Source: Mycobacterium sp. DL592 (GTDB lineage: Bacteria; Actinomycetota; Actinomycetes; Mycobacteriales; Mycobacteriaceae). Taken from it: a stretch of 64,000 nt of DNA. Below the pieces are notes generated by a model, which ran no database searches, was not told the origin of the DNA, and saw nothing but the letters and a program-made list of their open reading frames with translations. The stretch spans positions 543,932-607,931 of the forward strand of contig NZ_CP050192.1 in NCBI RefSeq assembly GCF_011694515.1, in the 5' to 3' direction. A program made the position numbers and the translations under genes. Positions within the stretch are counted from its first letter, which is position 1, and every line of letters begins with the position of its first letter. Of this stretch, positions 38,689 to 47,000 are shown piece by piece.

Positions 38689-39315
38689 ATGGCTGTCATG
38701 GCGTTCACCGGATGGCCCATCGAGGCGGTCGAGTTCTACGAGGGCCTTGAGGCCGACAACTCCAAGGTCTACTGGACAGCGCACAAGGCGGTCTACGACC
38801 GCCACGTGAAGGCGCCGATGGAGCAACTGCTGACCGAGCTGGCCGACGAGTTCGGTGCAGGCAAGATCTTCCGGCCCTACCGCGACGTTCGGTTCAGCGC
38901 CGACAAGACCCCGTACAAGACCAACTGCGCGGCGACGATCGGATCGGGGTATGTGTCGTTCTCCGCCGACGGGCTGTCGGTGGGTGGCGGGCTCTACATG
39001 CCCGACCCGAAGACATTGGCGCGCTACCGCGAGGCCGTGGACAAACCGAAGTCCGGCGCCGAGCTCGCCGCGATCGTCAGGGACCTGCGCGCGGCCGGCT
39101 ACGAGATCATGGCCCACGAGGTGCTCAAGACCGCACCCAAGGGATATCCCAAGGAACACCCCAGGATCGAGCTGCTGCGCCACAAAGGCATCGCCATGAT
39201 GAAGACCTGGCCCGTCGGGGCGTGGCTGGGCACGAAGAAGGCCAAAGAGCACGTCGTGACCACATTGCGCGCCGGGGTGCCGCTGGGCGAGTGGATCGCC
39301 CGGCACGTGGGGTGA
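38689..39315 (+). CDS. DUF2461/TIGR02453 family protein
   Basis: 208 aa. Typical features of the family are FYEGLEADNSKVYWTAHKA at the N-terminus, FRPYRDVRFSADKTPYK in the middle and GGGLYMPDPKTLARYR. It is a widespread soluble protein of unknown function. It lies 12 bp after the PEBP gene and 48 bp before purM, so it may be co-transcribed with either. Confidence 0.8.
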   Translation: MAVMAFTGWPIEAVEFYEGLEADNSKVYWTAHKAVYDRHVKAPMEQLLTELADEFGAGKIFRPYRDVRFSADKTPYKTNCAATIGSGYVSFSADGLSVGGGLYMPDPKTLARYREAVDKPKSGAELAAIVRDLRAAGYEIMAHEVLKTAPKGYPKEHPRIELLRHKGIAMMKTWPVGAWLGTKKAKEHVVTTLRAGVPLGEWIARHVG

Positions 39316-39363
39316 ACCCCGGCACGTTACGGCGCCAGTCCACGGGCGGTAGCCTTATGCCCG

Positions 39364-40434
39364 ATGACTGATCGCGAGGAAGACAGCCAGATCTCCTACG
39401 CATCGGCCGGGGTTGACATCGAGGCCGGTGACCGCGCGGTCGAGCTGTTCAAACCGCTGGCCAAGCGGGCCAGCAGGCCCGAGGTGCGGGGTGGTTTGGG
39501 CGGGTTCGCCGGATTGTTTGCGCTGCGCAGCGGCTACCGTGAGCCACTGCTGGCCGCATCGACCGACGGCGTCGGCACCAAGCTGGCCGTCGCGCAGGCG
39601 ATGGACAAACACGACACCGTTGGGCTGGACCTGGTCGCCATGGTGGTCGACGACCTGGTGGTGTGTGGCGCCGAGCCGCTGTTCCTGCAGGACTACATCG
39701 CCGTCGGCCGTACCGTGCCCGAACGGGTGGCCGCGATCGTCTCCGGCATCGCCGAGGGCTGTGTGCTTGCCGGGTGCGCCCTGCTGGGCGGCGAGACGGC
39801 CGAACATCCCGGGCTGATGGAACCCGACCACTACGACATCTCGGCCACCGGCGTCGGTGTCGTGGAGGCCGACGATGTGCTGGGTCCCGACCGGGTGCGT
39901 CCGGGCGACGTCATCATCGCGATGGGCTCCTCGGGACTGCACTCCAACGGCTATTCGCTGGCCCGCAAGGTCCTGCTGGAGATCGACCGGATGAACCTGG
40001 CCGGCCACGTCGAGGAGTTCGGGCGCACGCTGGGCGAAGAGCTGCTCGAGCCGACCCGCATCTACGCCAAGGACTGCCTGGCGCTGGCCGCCGAGACTCA
40101 GGTCCGCACGTTCTGTCACGTCACTGGCGGTGGTCTGGCGGGCAACCTCGAGCGGGTCATCCCGCACGGTCTGGTTGCCGAGCTGGATCGTGGAACATGG
40201 ACTCCCGCACCGGTTTTCACGATGATCGCCCAGCGCGGCCGGATCGACCGCGCCGAGATGGAGAAGACCTTCAACATGGGCGTCGGCATGGTGGCCGTCG
40301 TCGCGCCGGAGGACACCGACCGCGCGCTGGCCATCCTTACCGCCCGGCACCTGACGTGCTGGACGCTGGGAACGGTCGCCAAGGGGAAAGACGGCCCACG
40401 AGCGACGCTCGTGGGCCAGCACCCACGGTTCTAA
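39364..40434 (+). CDS. purM: Phosphoribosylformylglycinamidine cyclo-ligase (AIR synthetase)
   Basis: 356 aa, full length. PurM motifs include SYASAGVDIEAGDRAV, STDGVGTKL, GGETAEHPG, GSSGLHSNGYSLAR and HVTGGGLAGNLER. It converts FGAM to AIR with ATP. The extreme 3' end encodes a perfect 11-bp inverted repeat (40393-40417), so a terminator may be embedded in the gene's last codons. Convergent with the DUF3073 gene, 15 bp apart. Confidence 0.98.
   Translation: MTDREEDSQISYASAGVDIEAGDRAVELFKPLAKRASRPEVRGGLGGFAGLFALRSGYREPLLAASTDGVGTKLAVAQAMDKHDTVGLDLVAMVVDDLVVCGAEPLFLQDYIAVGRTVPERVAAIVSGIAEGCVLAGCALLGGETAEHPGLMEPDHYDISATGVGVVEADDVLGPDRVRPGDVIIAMGSSGLHSNGYSLARKVLLEIDRMNLAGHVEEFGRTLGEELLEPTRIYAKDCLALAAETQVRTFCHVTGGGLAGNLERVIPHGLVAELDRGTWTPAPVFTMIAQRGRIDRAEMEKTFNMGVGMVAVVAPEDTDRALAILTARHLTCWTLGTVAKGKDGPRATLVGQHPRF
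40393..40417. terminator. Perfect 11-bp hairpin inside the purM 3' end
   Basis: GGCCCACGAGC-GAC-GCTCGTGGGCC: an 11-bp perfect GC-rich stem with a 3-base loop, wholly inside the coding region 17 bases before the purM stop. No T-tract follows on the plus strand; on the minus strand it is followed by a short T-run. Acts probably as a bidirectional barrier for the convergent purM/DUF3073 pair. Confidence 0.45.
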
Positions 40435-40460
40435 AAAAGGGAAGGCGGCTCAGGGCCGCC
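40433..40460 (-). terminator. Intrinsic-type terminator of the DUF3073 gene
   Basis: On the minus strand GGCGGC-CCTGA-GCCGCC (40444-40460) forms a 6-bp stem that spans the DUF3073 stop codon, and six T residues (40433-40438) follow five bases later. This is one of the few places in the window with a real T-tract. Confidence 0.55.
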
Positions 40461-40635
40461 AGTCGTCCTCGTCGGTCCACGGGTCGTCGCCGAACCCGTT
40501 GTCGGACTTCTCGGGTTCGCTCCCGCCCGAACCGGCCAGCTCCTTACGGAGCCGATCGACATCGATTTGCGGAGAGCTGTATTTCAGCTCTCGAGCAACC
40601 TTGGTCTGCTTCGCCTTAGCCCGGCCGCGGCCCAT
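40450..40635 (-). CDS. DUF3073 small protein (Rv0810c-like)
   Basis: 61 aa. It starts MGRGRAKAKQTKVARELKYS, the invariant basic N-terminus of DUF3073 proteins, and ends in an acidic tail (GDDPWTDEDDW). It is conserved across actinobacteria next to purM; function unknown, perhaps nucleic-acid or ribosome related given its charge pattern. A GAGGGGG ribosome site precedes the ATG. The 136-bp upstream region contains a TTGGCA/AATAAC promoter-like patch and a GGAGC/GCTCC stem in the 5' leader. Confidence 0.9.
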   Translation of the reverse strand: MGRGRAKAKQTKVARELKYSSPQIDVDRLRKELAGSGGSEPEKSDNGFGDDPWTDEDDWRP

Positions 40636-40771
40636 GGGGGAACCCCCTCGCGCAATAACGGAGCGGCCCGAAATCAGGCGGCTCCGATCTGTGTGTTGGT
40701 TATTGTCCTGCCAACACTTTACCGTGCCCCGCTCCGATGTGCTGGCAGGCCCGTTCGGCTGACGGTGAACG

Positions 40772-41851
40772 TCAGTTGCCGCCGCTCCGGAGGCGCTCGA
40801 CAGCCAGCCGCCCCGCACCCACCGTCTCGGCTGCCGGCAGGGAGTCCGGATCGATTTCGGCGGCGACCTGGTGTTCGCCGCCCGTGGTCAGCGGGGTGCC
40901 GGCCGGGATTCCGCGTTTGACGAGGGCCAGCGCAATCGGCCCGTCGTCGACGTGGTCGACCACGGTGCCCAGCCTGCCGACGGTACGGCCCTCGGCGAGC
41001 AGCGGATCGCCGGTTGCGGGCCGGTCGCCGGACCCGTCCAGGTGCACGACAACCAGGGTCCGGGGCGGTTTGCCCAGGTTGTGGACGCGTGCGACGGTTT
41101 CCTGCCCGCGGTAGCAGCCCTTGTCGAGGTGCACGGCGCGACCGATCCAGCCCACCTCATGCGGGATGGTGCGTTCGTCGGTATCGACGCCCAGGCGGGG
41201 GCGCTGGGCGGCAACCCGGTGCGCCTCGTAGGCCCACACCCCGGCCTGATGCACCCCGGCGGCACCCAGCCGCTCCAGCCAGCCGGCCTTCTCCGAGCGG
41301 GGAACCACCAGGTCAAGCTCGATTCGTCCGCCGTCTGCCGGCAGTCGGCGGACGAAGCCTCCCGTCGGCACCGCGACAGCGGTCCCCTCCGCGGGCAACT
41401 GCTGCACACCGAGCACGGCCAGCACCGCGGCGTCGGCCAGATGCGGCCCGAGCAGCGACAACACCGCCAGATCGGCCGCTGCAGGTGCGACGTCGGACCA
41501 GAACACCATTTTGCTCAGGTAGGCCAGCAGCGGCTCGCCGCGCCAGGGTTCGGTGTCGAGATAGGTGACGCCGTCCAGCTCGGTCTGCACCCAGTGATCC
41601 TCGACACGGCCCTGGCCGTCGAGGCTGAGATTTTCGGTGACCGAGCCGTCCGGCAGCTCGCTGACGTGCTGCGATGAGATCGAATGCAACCAGCTGCGCC
41701 GGTCGGCTCCGGTGAGGGTGATGACCGCGCGGTGGGAGCGGTCGACGACGACGGCCTCGTGCTGGGCGGTGCGTTGTTCGCCGAGCGGGTCACCGAAGTG
41801 CCAGACCGCTCCGGCGTCGGGGGAATTGGCGGGGGCGGGGACGGCAGACAC
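40772..41851 (-). CDS. ygfZ: Folate-binding YgfZ-family protein
   Basis: 359 aa, GcvT-like fold. The diagnostic motif KGCYRGQE lies near residue 245 (HLDKGCYRGQETVARVHN split around it). YgfZ/IBA57 proteins help assemble or repair certain Fe-S enzymes with tetrahydrofolate. It is divergent from the pabC-like gene, which makes a folate precursor, a neat functional pairing. Corresponds to Rv0811c (recalled). Confidence 0.9.
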   Translation of the reverse strand: MSAVPAPANSPDAGAVWHFGDPLGEQRTAQHEAVVVDRSHRAVITLTGADRRSWLHSISSQHVSELPDGSVTENLSLDGQGRVEDHWVQTELDGVTYLDTEPWRGEPLLAYLSKMVFWSDVAPAAADLAVLSLLGPHLADAAVLAVLGVQQLPAEGTAVAVPTGGFVRRLPADGGRIELDLVVPRSEKAGWLERLGAAGVHQAGVWAYEAHRVAAQRPRLGVDTDERTIPHEVGWIGRAVHLDKGCYRGQETVARVHNLGKPPRTLVVVHLDGSGDRPATGDPLLAEGRTVGRLGTVVDHVDDGPIALALVKRGIPAGTPLTTGGEHQVAAEIDPDSLPAAETVGAGRLAVERLRSGGN

Positions 41852-41890
41852 ACGTCAACTCTACGGAGCCGGCCAGTACGCTGTGGCTTC

Positions 41891-42778
41891 ATGCCTGGAC
41901 AGTCTTCTGTGGTCGTCACGCTCGACGGGCAGGTGCGTGATCCGGCTGCCCCTCTGCTGTTCGCCGACGACCTGGCTGCCGTGCGCGGCGACGGGGTCTT
42001 CGAGACACTGCTCGTGCGCGACGGCAGGGCCTGTCTGGTGGAGGCGCACCTGCAGCGGTTGGTCCAGTCCGCCAAGGCGATGGAGCTGCCCGAGCCGGAC
42101 CTGCCCGCCTGGCGGCACGCCATCGACGTCGCCGTCGGCGAGTGGGTCACGGCGACGCCGGCTGAAGGCGCCCTGCGTCTGGTCTACAGCCGTGGCCGGG
42201 AGAGCGGCTCGGCGCCGACGGCGTACCTCACGGTCAACCCGGTCGCCGACCGGGTGGCGGCCACCCGGAGCAACGGTCTGGCCGCGGTGGTGCTCGAACG
42301 CGGGCTGCCGGCCTCCGGGGTGGACGCGATGCCCTGGCTGGTGGCGGGTGCCAAGACGCTGTCGTACGCGGTGAACATGGCCGCCCTGCGGCATGCCGCC
42401 GCCAAGGGTGCCGGCGACGTGATCTTCGTCAGCTCCGACGGGTTCATCCTCGAGGGCCCGCGTTCGACGGTGGTGATCGCCGCCGACAGCGAGGACTCCT
42501 CGGGGCGGCCCTGTCTCTACACTCCGCCGCCGTGGTACCCGATCCTGCGCGGAACTACCCAGCAGGCGTTGTTCGACGTGGCTCGCGGCAAGGGGTACGA
42601 CTGTGACTACCGCGCCCTTCGGCCCGCGGATTTGTTTGCCGCACAAGGTGTTTGGCTGGTTTCGAGCATCACACTCGCGGCGCGTGTGCACACACTGGAC
42701 GGCCGCTACCTGACGCCCGCGCCGCTGGCAGGAGAAATCTCCGAGCTGGTTGACGCCGCGATTCTCAGCGATCGCTGA
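41891..42778 (+). CDS. pabC: Aminodeoxychorismate lyase (PLP fold type IV)
   Basis: 295 aa class-IV aminotransferase-fold protein. The PLP Lys lies in AGAKTLSYAVNM, and the cofactor phosphate site in GFILEGPRSTVVI and LRGTTQQAL. GDGVFETLLVRDG is the usual N-terminal motif. Assignment to aminodeoxychorismate lyase (p-aminobenzoate synthesis) is by similarity and mycobacterial synteny (Rv0812, recalled); D-amino-acid or branched-chain transaminase activity is not excluded. Confidence 0.85.
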   Translation: MPGQSSVVVTLDGQVRDPAAPLLFADDLAAVRGDGVFETLLVRDGRACLVEAHLQRLVQSAKAMELPEPDLPAWRHAIDVAVGEWVTATPAEGALRLVYSRGRESGSAPTAYLTVNPVADRVAATRSNGLAAVVLERGLPASGVDAMPWLVAGAKTLSYAVNMAALRHAAAKGAGDVIFVSSDGFILEGPRSTVVIAADSEDSSGRPCLYTPPPWYPILRGTTQQALFDVARGKGYDCDYRALRPADLFAAQGVWLVSSITLAARVHTLDGRYLTPAPLAGEISELVDAAILSDR

Positions 42779-42855
42779 CCGCGAAAAACGGTTGCCACCC
42801 TTGGCGCGCCACGGGTACCGTCGGCCGTACACAAGGAAGGAGGTGGTCCGGAATT

Positions 42856-42897
42856 TTGAGCAGTACTTCTAGGACATGTGAGGTGGCTGCCCGCTAG
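42856..42897 (+). CDS. Candidate 13-aa ORF behind a near-perfect Shine-Dalgarno
   Basis: TTG-started ORF of 13 codons plus TAG (reads MSSTSRTCEVAAR if TTG is Met). Upstream, AAGGAGGTGGTCC at 42837-42849 matches almost the whole complement of the 16S rRNA 3' tail. It lies in the 266-bp gap 42779-43044 together with a large hairpin (42959-43010). It may be a leader peptide or a small RNA element and not a functional protein; no downstream gene on this strand begins before 43556. Confidence 0.35.
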   Translation: MSSTSRTCEVAAR

Positions 42898-42958
42898 CAG
42901 CACCAGGTGCCGGAATCACCTTCGCCCTGAGCGCGCTGGCGAATTCCAGGCAGCTACC

Positions 42959-43010
42959 CGGCCCCCGAGCCCCTGGTTTTGTCCAACCAGGAAGAACGGC
43001 TCGGGGGCCG
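42959..43010. terminator. Nested hairpin, bidirectional terminator-like
   Basis: Outer arms CGGCCCCCGAGC (42959-42970) and GCTCGGGGGCCG (42999-43010) form a perfect 12-bp stem. Inside, CCTGGTT and AACCAGG form a second 7-bp stem with a 6-base loop. It lies 34 bp after the minus-strand lipoprotein stop and about 180 bp after the pabC stop. It is suitable as a terminator for either direction or as the 3' end of a small RNA. Confidence 0.55.
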
Positions 43011-43044
43011 ACCCATATCCGGGGCCGGACGCAGACTCGATGCG

Positions 43045-43389
43045 CTACCGCAGCTGGGGCGGCTGCGGCGCCAGCGACGCGCAGGCCTGCAGACCCTTGT
43101 CCCAGACTCCCTGATCCACGCCCGGAGGTGCCGGCGGTTGGCCACCCTGGCCGCCGGGCCCGCCCTGCGGCGGCTGCCCACCGTGCCCGTCCGGACCGCC
43201 TTGCCCACCCTGCGGCGGCGCAGGCACACCGTTGTCGATCATGCACTGGATGAAGGGATCACCGGCACCGCCCGCTCCACCGGGACCGGCGGGCGCGGCG
43301 TCGCTCGGGGCCGAGCAGCCCACCACACCGCCGATCAGAGCCGCCCCGAGAACGGCCATGGCCGTGGCGTGTAGCGGTCGCAGAGTCAT
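43045..43389 (-). CDS. Small Pro/Gly-rich lipoprotein
   Basis: 114 aa. A lipoprotein signal ends in lipobox VVGCS (Cys about residue 25). The centre is a Gly/Pro/Gln low-complexity linker, and the C-terminus has GVDQGVWDKGLQACASLAP. This C-terminal motif and the preceding FIQCMIDNGVP resemble the lipoprotein at 45974-46252, so the two are paralogues. The two Cys residues probably form a disulfide outside the membrane. Function unknown. The 166-bp gap to 43556 shows no clear element. Confidence 0.75.
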   Translation of the reverse strand: MTLRPLHATAMAVLGAALIGGVVGCSAPSDAAPAGPGGAGGAGDPFIQCMIDNGVPAPPQGGQGGPDGHGGQPPQGGPGGQGGQPPAPPGVDQGVWDKGLQACASLAPQPPQLR

Positions 43390-43555
43390 GTCATCTCTCC
43401 TTGCTTGCGGGAACGAACTCCGCCGACCGTATGGCTGCCGTCTGGGCAGCGATTAGCACCGCGCTATGGCACTGCTATGAGGCCGCACCACCTCCCTGCA
43501 ACCACGATGACCGGATTGGTGGCGCCGCGGCCCGCTGTGCGCGATGATGCCGCGC

Positions 43556-44410
43556 ATGCGTAAAGGCTTGGTCATGTTCACCGTCGCGGCGTCGACGGCA
43601 CTGCTGGCGTTGGCGGGTTGTGCCCCGGCCGACGATAAATCGACGACGGCGACCGGCGCCGAGAAGTGCGACAAGGGTGCATTGGCCACCCTCAAATCCG
43701 GCGTGCTGACGTTCGGCACCGACCAACCCGCCTACCCGCCGTGGTTCGTCGACGACGACCCGTCCAACGGCAAGGGGTTCGAGTCCGCGGTCGCCTATGC
43801 GGTGGCGGGCAAGCTCGGCTACGACACCAAGAACGTGCAATGGGTGCGGGTCCCGTTCAACGCCGCGATCGCGCCCGGCCCGAAGACCTTCGACGCCAAC
43901 CTCAACGAATTCTCCATCACCGAGGAACGTAAGAACGCCGTCGACTTCTCCGCACCGTACTTCGACGTCACCCAGGCCGTCGTCACCATCAAGTCGTCGC
44001 CGGCGGCCAAGGTCACCACGCTGGACGGTCTGCGCGACCTGCGGCTGGGCGCCCAGGTCGGCACCACGAGTTACAACGCGGCCAAGGCGCTGAACACCAA
44101 GGCCCCGATCGCCGTCTACAACAACAACGACGACGCCAAAGCGGCGTTGACGAACGGCCAGATCGATGCGCTGGTACTCGACTTGCCGACCGCGTTCGAG
44201 GTGCAAAGCGAGCTGACCGACGGCTCCATCGTTGGCCAATTGCCCTCGGGGACAGACAAACCCGAACAGTTCGGGATCGTCTTGGACAAGGGCAGCAAGC
44301 TGACCGCGTGTGTCTCAGGCGCGGTCGAGGCCCTGCGGGGCGACGGGACGCTGGCCAAACTGCAACAGCAGTGGCTGGCCGAAGCCGGCAGCGCGCCGGT
44401 ACTGAAGTGA
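43556..44410 (+). CDS. ABC substrate-binding lipoprotein for polar amino acids
   Basis: 284 aa. Signal with lipobox LAGC, then an SBP family 3 fold (VLTFGTDQPAYPPWFVDDD, GFESAVAYAVAGKLGY, FSITEERKNAVDFSAPYF, LGAQVGTTSYN). The ITEERKNAVDFS segment is typical of glutamine/glutamate/polar amino-acid binding proteins. The ATG at 43556 gives a good signal peptide; ATGs at 43544 and 43547 are possible. The permease gene overlaps its stop (GTGA). Confidence 0.92.
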   Translation: MRKGLVMFTVAASTALLALAGCAPADDKSTTATGAEKCDKGALATLKSGVLTFGTDQPAYPPWFVDDDPSNGKGFESAVAYAVAGKLGYDTKNVQWVRVPFNAAIAPGPKTFDANLNEFSITEERKNAVDFSAPYFDVTQAVVTIKSSPAAKVTTLDGLRDLRLGAQVGTTSYNAAKALNTKAPIAVYNNNDDAKAALTNGQIDALVLDLPTAFEVQSELTDGSIVGQLPSGTDKPEQFGIVLDKGSKLTACVSGAVEALRGDGTLAKLQQQWLAEAGSAPVLK

Positions 44411-45234
44411 CCATCCTGGCCGTCGAGCGCCAGGCGTATCGGCGGTCGAGGGCACGACGGTCCACGCTGGTCGCCCTGGTCTCCACCGTGGTGTTCGCCA
44501 CGGTGGCCGCATTCGCCGCCATGTCCTCGCCGGGCTGGCCGCGGGTGCGGGAGTCCTTCTTCAACTTCCGGGTGGGCTGGGACAGCCTGCCCGCCGTGCT
44601 CGACGGTCTGTGGCTCAACGTCCGCGTGCTGGTGGTGTGCCAGATCCTGATCCTGGCCTTCGGGCTGGGCCTGGCGGCGGTGCGCACCCTGCGCGGGCCG
44701 GTGTGGTTCCCGGTGCGCGCACTGGCCACCGGCTACGTCGACCTGTTCCGGGGACTGCCCCTGATCATCTGCCTCTATCTCGTCGGGTTCGGACTTCCCG
44801 GTCTGCGACTGGCCGGAATACCCAACAACCCGGTGTTGCTGGGCGGTCTGGCGCTCGTTTTGGTGTACTCCGCCTATGTCGCCGAAGTGTTCCGCGCCGG
44901 CATCGAGTCGGTCCACCCGTCGCAGCTGGCGGCCGCCAGATCGTTGGGCCTGAACTATCGCAAGACGATGCGCCTGGTGGTCCTGCCTCAGGCGGCGCGG
45001 CGGGTCACTCCGGCCCTGCTCAACGATTTCGTTGCGCTGCAAAAGGATTGCGGCCTCATCTCGGTGCTGGGCGCGGTCGATGCGGTCCGTGCCGCGCAGA
45101 TCCAGGTGGCCACGAGTTACAACTTCACGCCGTATGTGGTGGCCGGATTGCTCTTCGTCGCCCTGGCGGTACCGTCGGCCAGGCTGGCCGACTGGGCGTC
45201 GCGGCGTGCCGCCACCCGCCAGGGCGCGCTGTGA
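44407..45234 (+). CDS. Polar amino-acid ABC permease
   Basis: 275 aa with an N-terminal helix and a HisM/GlnP-type permease domain: DGLWLNVRVLVVCQILIL, DLFRGLPLIICLYLVGF and the EAA loop EVFRAGIESVHPSQLAAARSLGL (split by family convention). The ending VVLPQAARRVTPALLNDFV is highly typical. The start is GTG, coupled to the SBP. Forms an importer with 43556-44410 and 45231-45977. Confidence 0.93.
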   Translation: MTILAVERQAYRRSRARRSTLVALVSTVVFATVAAFAAMSSPGWPRVRESFFNFRVGWDSLPAVLDGLWLNVRVLVVCQILILAFGLGLAAVRTLRGPVWFPVRALATGYVDLFRGLPLIICLYLVGFGLPGLRLAGIPNNPVLLGGLALVLVYSAYVAEVFRAGIESVHPSQLAAARSLGLNYRKTMRLVVLPQAARRVTPALLNDFVALQKDCGLISVLGAVDAVRAAQIQVATSYNFTPYVVAGLLFVALAVPSARLADWASRRAATRQGAL

Positions 45235-45977
45235 CCGAGGTCTTGTCGGTTCGGGGCCTGGTCAAGAGCTACGGCGATCGCAACGTCCTCGACGGCGTCG
45301 ATCTCGACGTCGCCGAGCACCAGGTGGTGGTCCTCATCGGCGCGTCGGGATCGGGTAAGTCGACGCTGTTGCGATGCGTGGATCTGCTCGAAGACATCGA
45401 CGAGGGCCAGATCTTCCTCGACGGGCGCGACATCAGTGACCCGCGCGTCGACGCCGACGCCGCCCGCCGGCCCATCGGCATGGTGTTCCAGTCGTTCAAC
45501 CTGTTCCCGCACATGAAGGTGCTCGACAACGTCACGCTGGCGCCCCGGGTCGTGCACGGACGTGATCGGCGGGAAGCGCAGGAGCGCGGACGCGAACTGC
45601 TCGCCCGGGTTGGCTTGGCGGACAAGGCCGACGCCTACCCGGACAAGCTGTCCGGCGGCCAGCAGCAGCGGGTGGCGATCGCGCGCGCACTGGCCTACGA
45701 CCCCCGGCTGCTCCTCCTCGACGAGATCACCAGTGCCCTGGATCCCGAACTCGTCGGCGAGGTGCTCGATCTGGTAGGGGAACTGGCTACCTCCGGGCGC
45801 ACCATCGTCATGGCCACCCACGAGATGGGGTTCGCGCGGCAGGTGGCCCACACCGTATGCTTCCTCGACGGCGGCAAGATCATCGAATCTGGTTCTGCTG
45901 AACAGGTTTTGACCAACCCGCAGCAGGAACGGACCCAGCAGTTCCTACGCCGGGTCACCAGTATCCGCGGCGATTAG
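45231..45977 (+). CDS. Polar amino-acid ABC ATPase (GlnQ type)
   Basis: 248 aa. Walker A GASGSGKST, Q-loop VFQSFNLFPHM, signature [14 protein letters not shown], Walker B LLLLDEITSALDP and switch His in MATHEMGFARQV. VFQSFNLFPHMKVLDNV is characteristic of GlnQ/HisP-type ATPases. GTG start overlaps the permease stop; the 3' end overlaps the convergent lipoprotein gene by 4 bp. Confidence 0.95.
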   Translation: MTEVLSVRGLVKSYGDRNVLDGVDLDVAEHQVVVLIGASGSGKSTLLRCVDLLEDIDEGQIFLDGRDISDPRVDADAARRPIGMVFQSFNLFPHMKVLDNVTLAPRVVHGRDRREAQERGRELLARVGLADKADAYPDKLSGGQQQRVAIARALAYDPRLLLLDEITSALDPELVGEVLDLVGELATSGRTIVMATHEMGFARQVAHTVCFLDGGKIIESGSAEQVLTNPQQERTQQFLRRVTSIRGD

Positions 45978-46252
45978 CCCGCCGGGCCGGGGCCCAGCGG
46001 CGAGCACGCCCGCATCGCGTCGTCCCAGGTCTTCTGATCGACGCCCGCGGGCGGTCCGAGTACGACCGAGCCACCGGATTCCGAGACGCCGTGCTGCTGG
46101 AGGCAATGGGCCAGCGATCCGTGTTCGGCCGGTGTGATGGTCGCCTCGGTCGGCGCCGGGCTGATCGGGGTGGGCGGGCCGGACGGGGTCGGGCTCGACG
46201 AGCACCCCGCGAGCAGCGCAGCGCCCGCCACGACGAGCAGTAGCCGGCGCAT
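45974..46252 (-). CDS. Small lipoprotein, paralogue of 43045-43389
   Basis: 92 aa. Lipobox LLAGC at about residue 17, a Ser/Pro-rich linker, then LAHCLQQHGVS and GVDQKTWDDAMRACSPLGP. The GVDQ..WD....AC..L.P pattern and the preceding Cys motif are shared with the lipoprotein on the other side of the amino-acid transporter. Its ATG shares one base with the stop of the nitrobindin gene (TGATG), so the two are co-translated. Confidence 0.75.
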   Translation of the reverse strand: MRRLLLVVAGAALLAGCSSSPTPSGPPTPISPAPTEATITPAEHGSLAHCLQQHGVSESGGSVVLGPPAGVDQKTWDDAMRACSPLGPGPAG

Positions 46253-46899
46253 CAGCCGACGTGCCGCGTGAGTCGTGCGGACAGATGGGGCACCAGTCCG
46301 CCGTCGGCGTCGACCCTTTCCTCCACGTAGGCCAGATCACCGTTCTCGACGATGCCGTAGAGCCGCTTGGCGCCGCCGACCAGAACGCCGGACTTGCTGC
46401 GTGCCAACGCGTCGGTGACCAGCTCCCACGACGCTTGGCTGCGGGGCTGACCGTAGAACAGTTCGACGTACCCGGCCGAGTGGGCCAGCAGCAGTTCGAT
46501 GGCTTGCGACTCACCGGGGTCGTCGGGGTCGTCGACGAAGCGCCAGTAGCCGGTCTCGCGCAGGCCGGGGGAGTGGTAGCCGCCGTCGTCATCCAGCCGC
46601 CACGAGCGGGCTTCCCAGTTCAGGTAGTCGCCGCCGTCATGGGAGACGATGATCTGCTGGCCGAACCGGTAGTCGCCCTGGGCGCCGCGGCCCTCGCCCT
46701 CGCCACGCCACACCCCGACCAGGGGCAGCAGCGCGAGCAGCGCGTCGTTCAGGTTGGCGCCCAGCCGCAGATTAGCGGTATCGGCAGGTACCGGAAGGTC
46801 GTCGAATACCGGAATGTTGCGGCCGGCCGTCTCTCGGGCGCGCTCGGCTGCCGCTGCGACGGCACGATCGCCGCTGCCGGCGATGTCGTCAGAGGTCAC
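46252..46899 (-). CDS. Nitrobindin / FABP-like beta-barrel protein (Rv0813c-like)
   Basis: 215 aa. The nitrobindin family motif is [11 protein letters not shown] after a helical N-terminus ([19 protein letters not shown]), and the barrel ends with [11 protein letters not shown], which includes the His expected to face the heme. Family members bind heme and NO or peroxynitrite, or fatty acids. The GTG at 46899 overlaps the stop of the 32-aa membrane peptide gene (GTGA), which decides the start. Confidence 0.85.
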   Translation of the reverse strand: MTSDDIAGSGDRAVAAAAERARETAGRNIPVFDDLPVPADTANLRLGANLNDALLALLPLVGVWRGEGEGRGAQGDYRFGQQIIVSHDGGDYLNWEARSWRLDDDGGYHSPGLRETGYWRFVDDPDDPGESQAIELLLAHSAGYVELFYGQPRSQASWELVTDALARSKSGVLVGGAKRLYGIVENGDLAYVEERVDADGGLVPHLSARLTRHVG

Positions 46900-46994
46900 G
46901 ACTCGTCGGTGATCAGTCGGTAGAGCGCGTACAGCGCGAACCACGTGATCAACACGACGTTAGCGACCAGCAGGACTTCGTAGAACAGAACCAC
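46896..46994 (-). CDS. 32-aa single-helix membrane peptide
   Basis: GTG-started ORF, 32 codons plus TGA. It begins [16 protein letters not shown] and continues with aromatic residues ([11 protein letters not shown]) before a charged tail (ITDES): a classic single transmembrane helix. The stop overlaps the nitrobindin start (46896-46899). A TAGAAT -10 box ends 6 bases before the GTG, so the mRNA is probably leaderless and this peptide is its first cistron. Small membrane proteins like this often regulate or tether a partner. Confidence 0.65.
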   Translation of the reverse strand: MVLFYEVLLVANVVLITWFALYALYRLITDES

Positions 46995-47000
46995 GATGGA

